A stretch of DNA of 64,000 nt from the NCBI GenBank assembly GCA_034190875.2, contig CM067354.1:68529258-68593257 (forward strand), read 5' to 3'. Both the position numbers and the translations under genes were made by a program. Source of the DNA: Urechis unicinctus. Its lineage: Eukaryota > Annelida > Polychaeta > Xenopneusta > Urechidae. The notes below the pieces were generated by a model. The model did no database searches and was not told the origin of the DNA. It was given only the letters and a program-made list of their open reading frames with translations. This document shows positions 1-12,628 of this stretch, piece by piece (the stretch's first letter is position 1; every line of letters starts with the position of its first letter).

Positions 1-1530
<1,530 letters not shown>

Positions 1531-4089
1531 AATAATCAAATCGCGTTGTTTGAACGAAATAGCGGTAAACAATGAATGTCTTCTTATTACCAGTGCTTGT
1601 TATAGTGATGTGCTGTATATATCACGTGAATAAGAAATGCTAATAGTTATCGCACGTTTACATGGAGAATAGCCCTACGCTAAGGCGACAACTTGACTTA
1701 ATATGATCGGTGTGAGAAATGATTTACGAAACCTTATGCAGCACGCTCCCATAACTCTCAAATACAGCAAAGCGCATTAATCTTGAACTACATCTCGGTC
1801 GAGCTGGATAGGAATAGAGCGTGAGTCAATTGCACCTGTTGCCATTTGTCTTTTAATGTCTAATTTAAATATCCAGCACATACTTTAGATCAGACCGCAT
1901 GTGAACAAACATTACCAAAAGTATGTTTACATCATATCCCATTGCATAGTTTAGGTGGATATGTTTAAGACAATGTGATCGTCGTACATGTACTATATTC
2001 TAGTTGTTGGACATTGTGAGAGAATGAGTCAGACTAGAGTCAACTTAGGCTTGACGTGATTGGTTACAGCCTACAGGCTCTGAGACAATAATTTATTGTA
2101 TCAGGCATATTCGAGGACCCCACAATAATGACATAGTCGATTTGACTAATGCCACAACTTGCAAGCGATATCAAGTGTTTTACTTTATTCATAGGATGAC
2201 AAATGGTATGATTACACAAACCAAAGTACCTATTATTAGATACCTTAACAATTTCGCATTCGTTTGTAATTACAAGGCCAGTGTTAAGTTCATCGTTCGT
2301 TATTCGTGCCATTCACGCCCGTAACGAAACATTACGATTACGATGATCGATCGCCTACGTATTCAAGCAAGCATGTCACCATGATGACAAATTGTTACAC
2401 CCCTAGTCGTCGTCTTGTTTAGCAGTCAATGCGGCTTTTTGTCGAAATCATACTTAAGCACACTGCAACCCTTTTTGCTGCAGAGAATTGGATTCGCATT
2501 AACGGCCATTGTGCATAAAAGATTAATTGATTTTTGTTCTTGCTACCAACTATTGTTTTGGTTATGTAGACAATTCACGAGTTGCTGTTTGCAAAACAAA
2601 ACACACTTGCAAACGGCTGTCTACAATTATGCTCTGAATGATAAAAACCTCATCTGTCAGTGATCCCTATCGTAAATCAACATTTTTATGGTTTCCGTAT
2701 TATAACGATATGCACCACTAAAGATAGAGCAGCTCATTCAGACGAAATTCAAATCAAAGCGGAATCACTGTCAATGCGAATTGTGGCAGTCTGGAAACAC
2801 AAATAGACAGCAGCAGGTGTGAGGGCATAATCCGCACAAACTCGTCCAGGCAGTCTGCTCTAGATTGGTGGTAAACTATGTCAATAAATATAGTACAAGA
2901 TTTTAAACATGAGAATTGTTTGTGCTTAAATCCCTTTTCACACTACCAAAAGAACGTGGTTCTGCAGGGAATATTTACAACAGATCTCGACCTTTCGTAA
3001 GGTGCTGAGCCTTCCTGGCAATGCGCCATTGTACTTAGTGCTGTTGTAAAATTGATATACAACATCCTTTCGGCTTTTCTAGGATTACGTTATTGAATAA
3101 ACTCCTGTGATAGGCGGCAAAGAGGAATAAATTTACTTGGACGATAAATGCGGCTCTGCCAGGATTATTTAAAAAATACACACAAAAGCAATGTGCTGCT
3201 ATCACTCATTGACATGATGCCACGAGCTATGTGACAATAAATCATGCAACCATTTATATACTTTACAAAAAGGATTTAAATACAGCGGTGAAATAGCTGG
3301 TAATTATATAGGTATATATTATCGATTGATTGATAAGTGATAATGTCTGATATTTTGAAGCCGCTTTTGATAATAGGACACTAGAGTAGCTGGTAAATGA
3401 TTGTGCTGACAACAGTATCATGTTTTATCCTAGCATAGCCAACATCATTCAGCGGAATACGGAAACTTTAAGAAGCCGGGAATGTAATAGGTCTGTTAAA
3501 TAAAATGTGCTGTACTTTTGGGGCAAGTCCAATCCCCTTAGTAGAACTAATGTAAGAACTGATTTCACAATTCAAGTTTGGTAAACATCATCATAAAGAA
3601 GCCATACCCTCGCTAAAGGTACATACTGTCCGATATTAATCTGAAATATTGCGCCTAGTCTAGCTTGTAATGAAAACAGGATGCATGTAAATGTAAATAA
3701 ATAGATACTGTCGAGCGTTCGTCAACGCCGGAAATAAATGCTTCAATGACAGAACATTGTTGTGTATGCTGCTCATTTGTACACTGTCATATATATATTC
3801 CACTTTAGCATCTATCAATCATAGGGCGACATTATTGTGAGTCAGCGTGAGATGCGCAACTACAGAATTCAGTGAAGCTTCACATTAAAGCGTCGTATAA
3901 AAGTGATTTGGCAGGAATAATTTATACCTTATACAGGTGGATCAGTGTTACTACATATTTGAAACTTTGCGCGCATACAAATGTCACTACCTCATCGCCA
4001 AATCGGACACAGTCATTGATGTGCATCGCCTACTGGAAGAATGAGCGGCTAGTTAGATTCTAGAGAAAGAGGTTGCTGTAGTTGAAGTT
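1531..4089. other. Unassigned AT-rich spacer between family A copies 1 and 2
   Basis: No ORF with recognisable domains, no splice-consistent exon set and no tandem array. The small ORFs of 60-82 codons overlap on both strands and look random. The unit is bounded by the direct repeats at 1-640 and 4090-4705, so it may be the unmatched part of a tandem duplication with a period of about 4.09 kb. Confidence 0.5.
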
Positions 4090-7000
4090 CTTTTGGTGGT
4101 GTTGCTGTGGAGGCAACAGTGGCGGATGGTTGTCCAATAGTCAACGCAGATATTATTTCAAATCATATATTTCTTGCATTCAGGTAAAAAACCATTTGAT
4201 TTCCGAAAAAGAATGCACACAAAATCATATATGCGACTTTACGTCTGATAGGGTACAATGTCAAGAATCGCGTATTCTAACAAGATGCTATAACTATGAA
4301 CATTTGGTGTGATTTGTCTGAATCGAGGATAATTGGCTTTATCCTACTATTGAGCATTTACTTGTCAATGAAATAAAACGCACCGGAAGGGACAAATTCT
4401 CTGGATTTATTTTAATGTATGTACCTTCAATTGTTTGTGCAATATCCGCAAAGATAGTGCAATTTGGGTGTGGAAAGAATATGATGATTCTATATCAGCG
4501 ATCCATTGAGCACCGGATGACAAATTCGTCTGCCACAAGAAGATATATGTCATCCTAGCCTGTAAAATGTCGGACAATAGCTCAATGTATTCATAGCGTC
4601 AGTACAATTTGCATTGGCTCAGGGTTATCTATAAATCTATTTATATATCGATGATAGCCTTGTTTCGGTAATCCGTGTCAATGCTCCGCCATGCTCATTC
4701 GGATGGTTGTGTGTGCATTATACACGTATGGATAAGGTTAAGAAAGGCCGTTTGGTATTTGCCGATTTGCTACAAACAACAGCAGAGGCGTAATCACACT
4801 CCGTTTTTATCGTATACTTCGCTATCAGCATGTTTTAGAATAAGAATGATCCATGCTCGTGCAAAGGCTTTATTAAGCATCGATGTTTAAGGTTGTTTAA
4901 ATTCAAGGTTTTTAATATAAAGTGAAATAATTGTACGAAATACTGCCGGTATGACGTCACCATGCCAATGATTGTTCACATCAGGTCGACAACTGACATA
5001 GGTTCTGATTGCGAATGTTGTACAAATATGCAATATATAACTTTTGAGATTAGTTTTCAGGAATGACCCCGACGCTTAACATAGTATGGAACAAGCTTCC
5101 TAAGTAATATGATATGGATTGGAACAATTATTACCCCTCACAAACAATTTTTACTACTGACGGGTTGCTCATTTGCCCTACGTGTATTGGCATAAATGGT
5201 ATATAAACATGTATTTACGATGTTCAGAGTCGCAATATATTGTGTATATAAACAACCTCTTTGCTGGGCTAGATATTTGATATTAGCATCAAGGGACCAT
5301 GTGGTTCTTTTTACGAATTGCTATTAGGGACCTTACTTAACCAGATTAAGGGTTTCGATGTCAACGCAATAACTTGGCTATACATATATTCTAATTTAGA
5401 GTTGAATTGCAGAATATTGGCAGAATATGCATCGAAATAGCTCACAAGAGAGAGTTACTCCGCGTTGAAATCCATGTCACAAACAATAATCTACTTACTT
5501 CATTTACCAGAATGAAATGTGTTGAGTCATAGATGTGCTATCAATGCGTTTTTGGATATTTCAGATTCACGACAAATAAGCTTACGCCACAAAGTTTGAA
5601 TTCAATTATACCACATCAAATATATTAGGTTGCTAATACAGCTGTTAATATACGATTTAGTAAATAGCACAGATCATAGTTAGAGTACATCAAATAGTGG
5701 AATGCACGTAGATCTCATCACGATTTCCTTCTGCTTTATGGCAATAATTAGCACCGTATGACAAGCGTTGTAGTGAAACTTTAGCCAAGAGCATAACTGT
5801 TAGCGCAGATTGTCCATTTGAGGTGATACGACAAAACAGATAGAAATAACTCATAGTGGTTTGCCTTTAGGATATCAGCAGATACAAGCCGAAAACTGTA
5901 TTCACATACCCATCACACCTCCAATGGCGATCTATATCATACTTTACAATGACACAAATTTTGATGGTGGTACTTTAATCCAAAGTAAGATATGAATAAT
6001 GATGTGCTTATTTAGTAAGAAAACCATGCGTATTCAAGGATGGTATTTGTATGCTGTGGTATTCTAAAATAAGGCAATTTGTTTGCAGACAAACGCACAT
6101 TGGAACAATATACTTGTGCTACCCAGCCCGATCATACGCCTTTGAACAGTTGGTTCAATATATTCCATCTACCTTACATCTCCAAATGACCGTTGAATGA
6201 CTAACACATGGTTTGTGGACATATCTATTGGTCCCATATGCTTCGTAAAATGGCTGGTTATTGAACTACGGTCCGTTTTGTTAGACTAACGATGTAGCTA
6301 ACGTGTTATTGGCAGCTGAACAAATAACATGAACTATATGGGTGCCGCATAGCTAATATGATGACAAAGAGATACCGAGTGAACTGCTATTCGTTTCCAA
6401 TGACAGCTACTGTCTTGTACTAGAATGATACTTAATTGTGCTTTCCATTGTCATTTACATCGCGTGTTCCTCTGTTCACATGTTGATTGATGAGCATTTA
6501 ACACATAATCAAATGATAAATGAGACACGGGCGCACAAAAGACATCCGTTGTATGGATATACGGTTCAAAATACAGCTTAAAGCGCATAATATTTTGATA
6601 TAACTCATTGTATCCGGTTCGACTGATATCTAAATGACAAATAAAACCTTTGAGTGTTCAACAGAATAATCCAATAATCGACTACCTTGTATCGCACACC
6701 GAACATCTGTTTTATTGATATACTATAGCAAAACCATTTAGTGCATATTATGTTAACAGACAACTCCGATTGGTAATAAAATGACATAAAAACCTTGAAT
6801 GTTCGACAGAATAATCAAATCAGAAATGCAACGCCAGCACTCAGTGGACATCTGTTTCACATAATATGTCGATCGAAAACTTATACCATTGGTTTGAATA
6901 TAAAATGAAAGGTAAAACCTTTAACTGCTCGACAGAATCATCAAATGATAGTTTAAACGCCAGCGCATCACGCACATCTCTTTCAAGCATGTACTGTCCA

Positions 7001-7460
7001 TAAAATAGCATGTATCACATAATATATTTATAGAAAACACTTTCGATTGACAATAAATTGACTGCTTAAACATGTGAATGCTCGATAGAGTAATGAAATC
7101 ATCTAAAAACGCCAGCGCTCAGTACACATCTGTTTTAAGTATTAACTGTTCATAATACACCTGCAATCGATGGATGAAAACGTCAGATGAAGAAACTCCT
7201 CAATTATGCAGTTCAATTGTCAGCCATTGATTCAGGAGAAGAAGGTAACCAATACAATCGACTCTGGATCACCATATGATTGTTGGTGCTATTTGATAAT
7301 ACAGGCTGAAGACTATGTCGTCATTCTAGGGTACAGCTAATCTGATGTCCAATGCTGTCAGACATCATAGCCCAAAATACTAGCTCCACTGCAATATGTC
7401 AAACCCTTTTCGTTGCAATGAAAGACAATCATATGGAACTGTATGGGATTGTTTAGTTAG
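4090..7460 (+). repeat. Interspersed repeat family A, copy 2 (most complete plus-strand copy)
   Basis: The order of segments is: 4090-4705 (matches 1-637), 5205-5560 (matches 27590-28190), 5690-6110 (matches 10230-10450 and 28610-28700), 6120-6330 (matches 20615-20780 and 28980-29150; shared GCTTCGTAAAATGGCTGGTTAT type segment), 6480-7180 (internal tandem repeats), and 7180-7440 (matches 21190-21380 and 29600-29820; shared GGGTACAGCTAAT and CAATATGTCAAACC). The same order in other copies shows that this is one long element rather than unrelated repeats. No coding sequence is visible, so it is a non-autonomous or heavily decayed element. The superfamily is unknown. Confidence 0.75.
6480..7180 (+). 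repeat. Internal tandem repeats of about 130-150 bp in family A
   Basis: Four to five diverged units. Each contains, in order, an AAATGAC-type segment, ACCTTTGAATGTTCGACAGA, ATAATCAAATCA, AACGCCAGCGCTCAGTGCA, CATCTGTTTCAAG, and an AATATGT segment. The same units occur at 16140-16640 (minus strand), 20860-21190 and 29180-29600. Such minisatellite blocks inside transposons are common in non-autonomous elements. Unit borders are approximate. Confidence 0.75.
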
Positions 7461-8300
7461 AGGTCTTGACTTTTAATTGACATATAGAACGTTGCTCAGG
7501 ACTTTTAATTATTTGATCAAATAGAATTATATAGACCGTTTGGCTCTGAAGGATCTATGTATGCATTGGCCACTTGTTACGTGTGTCTATTTGCATAATT
7601 ACGTATTTAGTCAGTGTATGTGATAAACGGTGACGAAATAAGAGTATTTTTATTTTTCTGTAGTCAATTAAAATAGTATTATATGCAACAAATGCTTTAA
7701 TTAATACAAAAAAGCATAGAGTGTGTAATATATAAATGAGAGCTATTCGATAATACTATGAAATTAAATTAAGTGAACTCTAGTCACTTTAAAACGAGGC
7801 CAGATTTCAGACTTTATAATATTTTAATATATATAGGAAACTTTAAAGAGCATATGAACGACCCGTAGAACGCCTGCCGACCGCCCGTTAAGCATGTGAC
7901 CACTGCATCGTAAAGGGGATAATTTCGTATGGGCTTCCTATGTGCAAGACTCATCAAGGCGGTACCGGGCCCGTAAGCACCTGTAGGTCTCATCTGACCT
8001 AGGAATCAGTCTATGTACTACGACATCCTTCTGTTTAAATCCACTCAAGACATATTCAATTTTAGTGTATAAGGAGGAATGTGTTCCATGATCATGTTTG
8101 ATTACATGGCTTTAGCCGAATGAAACACTGATTTTATGTTATAAGTTGTGGAACATTATGGCATCTATACCATGCTCAGTGGATTGCTATCAATCGATGA
8201 ACCTTGCAATAAATCGATGAGCCATGGCAGGGCTTCGATAAGAACCTAAGGTATTGCGACGCCACAGAGTTTGCCACCACCACCATGAAATATATTCTTG
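7461..8300. other. Unassigned AT-rich sequence
   Basis: No gene, tandem repeat or clear copy of the local repeat families was recognised here. Confidence 0.4.
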
Positions 8301-9520
8301 CATTAGTTTGCTTGATTATGTCTATTTGATCAGTCCAAAATATTCAGAATTATCTGATGGTAATGGTTTGCCGGTACTTACCGCAAGTTTGCATGTGGCT
8401 GCGAACAATCAGAAATATTATCCGATTTAGGCTTATTTGTTTGTCTTACAGAGTTTCTTATTGGTTGTATGACGTCTCGTACGCACGCAATGTCTCATAT
8501 GGCCATTACATGGCCAATCATGGTCGATGGTGGCAGGGAAGAAACTAATTGGAATGAGGTTGAGGTGAATTTGCTTGTACCATACTCAAACAAAGCGCAC
8601 AATGGTTCAACAAGAAATTATTATTGTGTGCGGTGCTTGTTTGATTACACATCAACAATGCTCCCTGAATCGCCGTTATTCGTATTCAGCGCGCATTAGT
8701 CTTATATTTAGAAAATAGATCAATATGCATTCAACCATGATGGGTTGCAGGTAGGACGCATTGTTCTATAACAATTGACAGACGGTGGTCGGGTAGCATG
8801 TGTGGCAAGACTGAAATTTAAACATAATTATATCATTCGACGCCATACACATGAAACAATTGGCATGGTCTCACTGACAATACAACTGGTGTACAAGGCT
8901 GTACAATGAAGTGATGGCTATCATCTCAACTGCTACGCTATTTCTTCTAGGTTTAAGCCGAGCCGAGTCACTGGCAGCAGAGAAGGTTTGTAGCTCGAAG
9001 TTGAAGCTGACCCAACCATTAAATAAATGTCACATTGAAGGTATAATGGTAAAAACCTGTTTTTAATTGGAGGTGTGACATATTGGGTGTCTTAAAAAGT
9101 CTTTATCATAACCATCAAAGATTAGTATTTCTTCTCCATGAAATCTAGAAGCCCCAATAGATGCTAAATTTGTCAATTTTTTATTAGTTTGTATCACATT
9201 CTGATGAATCAATGAATTTTGCTTTTCATATTATTAAATGAATGTGTCACCTGAACTATCCGTAGTAACAGACCATGCTTGTGTCTGGTCAGACAACTTG
9301 TAAGGGTGTTAACAGTGAAGTATTGACGGCCTGAGGAGGGGCATGAGCACTTGTAAGTACGTATGGAGAACACATATAGCATATGTCATTCCCCGATCAA
9401 AAGGATGGTTCATTGAGCGCAAAATGACTGTCCACCTTGGCATAGTCATGATGACGTAATGAGACCTGCAACCTTGGGTCGACCCGCTCCTGATTTGCTG
9501 CTTGCCGCTCACGTGGCTTG
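8300..9520 (+). repeat. Diverged interspersed repeat family B
   Basis: The segment GAGAAGGTTTGTAGCTCG (about 8980), followed by GACATATTGGGT (about 9079), matches the reverse complement of 13950-14060. The segment with GCGC/TGCTTGTTTGAT near 8630-8700 resembles 25690-25780. The GAGGAGGGGCAT segment near 9330 recurs near 38560. These are old partial copies. No protein is supported. Confidence 0.45.
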
Positions 9521-10229
9521 CATTCTACCAGACTGGCACTGGGATTGGTCGATCACCAGGGGATACAGTGACAACTCTGTCTGCCATATGAGATTGCGAC
9601 ACACCTCCAATTACTGGAATGGAACTGATGAACCAGGTCACTGCGCGTCATTATGACACGCATTTCACGTATGTGTTTGAAATATAAACTTCTAGACTTA
9701 GGTCAGCTCTCAAGCACACTCGATCGTATCGACCAAGTTATTCAGGTTGCAAATAACCAGCGGGCTGATTTATATTTTCAACCATATTTGATATACGCTA
9801 ATCTTTATTTATTTTATCAGAAATCATACGACGCCACAATAATTCAATTTGTATGAAATCACACTCGCGAGTGTTTTCTCTATAAATATCGAATAGTAAT
9901 TGCTTAATTATTGACATAAACTTTGATAAAATTTAAATATCAATTCTTCATATTAAATCAGCAAGATACTGACCATCACAGTAAATCGGAAATGTGCCAT
10001 ATTTATAAGTTATAGTTGCAGTTATTGGAAACCATTATATTTGCATTAATGTCACGTGCGACAAGCCCACAGAATAAACTCACAATAAATAACAAGTGCT
10101 TTATTATTATACAGTTTTATGTCGCAATACGATTCAAATGCCTCTGTGATGTAATTCAATAGATTGACGGCATTGGCAGTAATGGCTGGCTTATGAGGCA
10201 ACGCACTTGCATTAACTGTTGTGCTATTT
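9521..10229. other. Unassigned sequence
   Basis: Two overlapping short ORFs (9459-9656, 9653-9856) lack recognisable domains. Nothing else is seen before the family A match begins near 10230. Confidence 0.35.
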
Positions 10230-10952
10230 CTCCATCGATGTAAATCGGAATTTTGAGCATAGATTACGATCGTCATCAAATACTCAGCTGATGACACAAA
10301 TTATTATGACAGTACTTAAATCCAAAGTAAGATATGAATAATGATGATTCATGGTTAGTGTGTATTTAGTTCGAACATCATCAGTGGTCAAAAATGGCGT
10401 TGGTATGCCATGGTTGTTTCAAAATAAGGTAATTTGCTTCGAGACATACACCATTGGGACAATAAGCTTGCGAGAATTTCGTTAAAACATCGAAAACGAG
10501 TGAAATGTATCCGACCAATATTATATTCTCATCCGGATATGATAATGATGACTGCAGGTGGTGCTTCACAATAAAGCAAATACTCACGATGCTGAAGCGT
10601 CAACACTTTGGAATGCATTTTTGCTCCGATGTACAGTTGGTCGGATGAAAATTGTGCCTCTAGCACCCACCTTATTTTACATTGTCCCGATTGTCAGACT
10701 TCGGGCTAGCAGGTTATGTATTTCCATGCCTCATTCGCTCAGCTTATTTACGAAGTCTCAATAACAAAAAATTGTGTTTCAGGTCTGCTCACTGCCTGCC
10801 TTTGATACATATAAATTGAGACATAAAACAATAGAACTACAATATATATTTACAGAAGTCATTAAAGAGGGCGCAGCTCGTCTATTCGATAGATAGCCCG
10901 GCGTCAGACACGAGTTCCTGGAAATAATTTATCAACACCTTTAGCCTGCAAT
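10230..10952 (+). repeat. Interspersed repeat family A, copy 3a
   Basis: 10270-10450 matches 5950-6110 (shared CCAAAGTAAGATATGAATAA). 10850-10950 matches 20352-20450 (shared AGAAGTCATTAAAGAGGGC, AGCCCGGCGTCAGACAC and TTTAGCCTGCA). The match stops exactly where the LTR sequence begins at 10953, marking an insertion point. Confidence 0.7.
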
Positions 10953-12300
10953 TGTTGTATGCTTCTGACCGTTTATTCAAATGATTATGTAATATGTATT
11001 GGGGTATGTTCGTGGTTGACTGTGATTGTCCAGCCAGTTAATGAATATGGCTGGCTCTAGTTAGGTAATGTGATGTGTGTGGGATATAAATGAATTTTAC
11101 GGGTTGGCTCGAGAGTTCGAATCGAGAGAACGTAAGCGTAATACTGATTGAAAACGGTGCTAGGATGTAGTGCAATAAATATACCTTGCGCTCACCGAAG
11201 TCTTTATATATTTGAGTATACGGCTCAGGCCACTACAGAAGAGATACCGGACAGAAGAGAAATACCCGCACTACCACCAACATAGCCAAGGTCATGTTGA
11301 ACGCGCTCATCGATCAATACTCACTATGTTAAGTTACTTCGTCAGTACAAAACAGAATGATTGGGATCAATTGATTCATACCATGGTGTCGTCACTAAAC
11401 ACGACCGACAATTCCCCTCCAGGATATAGCAGTTATTTCCTTGTGTTCGGTAGAAATCCAGTGTTTCCCACCGATATTACTCTCCCCGACCCCCTTCATC
11501 ATTCAAAAACAGTCATTGAACATTTGGTTGATATCGTCAACAATCAAAATATATCGTCTGAAATTGCCGCGAAGCATCTGCAAGAACAGCAACCCAAAAA
11601 CCTGCAAGCAAGCTATTATGGACCTCACATGGCCATCAGACACGTCACACCCACGACAGTGACTTTGAAACGCCTATCGGACGGCAAAGTGCTCACTAAA
11701 GCAATCAACATACAAAGACTCAAACGAGGGCGAATACGTGAACGTGTAAACGGCTGGGACCCCATCCCCATCGACGATTCCAACATTGACGATGAACCAC
11801 TCGAAGCTGAAGACCTTCCATGAAATAGCTTCAGTGACGAAAACGCCCCTTCAGATAACTTCAGCATCACAAACGATATTGGCTTTGTCTCATCTTCCGA
11901 CGACGAAACCTATTTTGACGCGAGCGCGAAACCAGTTAATGACGCAAACGATGGAAATATTTCATACGCACTACTCCCACCATTATCTTCACCCCCACCA
12001 CAAGGCAAATACCACTAACAACAACGTTCCCACACCACCCAACACAACAAACGATATACCAATGGCAACGAAATCTCGATCCAATGACCCCGATCCATGC
12101 TTTCATGAAATATTACGAATATCTGAAGCAACTAGATCCTCATCTTCAGGACAAATTTCCTACTGCGTTCACTTTGTCGATGGGAGCATGCATTGGCTCC
12201 CTGCCTCGGCATTGAACAAAGCCGCTGCACGAAAAGCCCAAAGATTACAAATTAAAAAAACCACTGTCCCACACTTGGGAAACAGATTTCAATAAATGCG
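10953..12300 (+). mobile_element. Ty3/gypsy-type LTR retrotransposon relic (LTR joined to integrase tail)
   Basis: 10953 to about 11270 is an LTR beginning TGTTGTATGC. It is recognised by its match to the solo LTR at 21455-25030: shared GTAATGTGATGTGTGTGGGA, GCGCTCACCGAAGTCTTTAT and GTATACGGCTCAGGCCAC, with an AATAAA near 11173. It is followed directly by the last part of an integrase gene. The primer-binding site, gag, protease, reverse transcriptase and most of integrase are therefore missing. No matching LTR is seen after 12300. I read this as a deletion derivative. Whether the loss happened by deletion after insertion or during reverse transcription cannot be told from the sequence. Confidence 0.75.
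11230..12295 (+). pseudogene. Integrase C-terminal half with chromodomain-like tail (Ty3/gypsy pol fragment), broken
   Basis: The open frame 11212-11823 carries a YHQHSQGHVERAHRSI motif, the usual C-terminal end of the retroviral-type integrase core around the catalytic glutamate. It is followed by the FGRNP segment and a GPY/F-like region (SYYGPHMAIRHVTP ... LKRGR). A stop lies at 11821. The same frame then continues with an acidic linker to a stop near 12016. A second frame (to 12295) holds DPCFHEILRI ... YCVHFVDGSMHWLPASAL, which resembles the chromodomain-type tail of some gypsy integrases. The stop and frameshift, and the missing first half of the enzyme, make it non-functional. Integrase assignment is firm; the chromodomain reading is weaker. 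Confidence 0.8.
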
Positions 12301-12628
12301 ACCTCCAAGTTAAACCTATCAAAGTATCTCTCCTATTAAATGTTTCCTAGGAAACCGTTACCAAACTTCGGTATTTGACGACACTACGCTCTCCACTACA
12401 CTATTATACGTATATTAACATATTCATATTTCATATATTCTCCCATGGACCCCCATACATCAGGCTATTAACTGATTCTCAGGCATCCAGCTGTGATAAC
12501 AGCCAATGGTATTATTCACAGCTTAACCCAATCGAGGGATTAAGAGTCGCAATTTAAAATGACAATGGAAGCCCATGTTTGCTCATTAGTTCATAATGTA
12601 CATTATTGGATTTAGATATTCAGCAATG
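12301..12628. other. Short unassigned stretch between retroelement tail and inverted-repeat arm
   Basis: No LTR similarity, no coding signal and no repeat match recognised. Confidence 0.4.
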
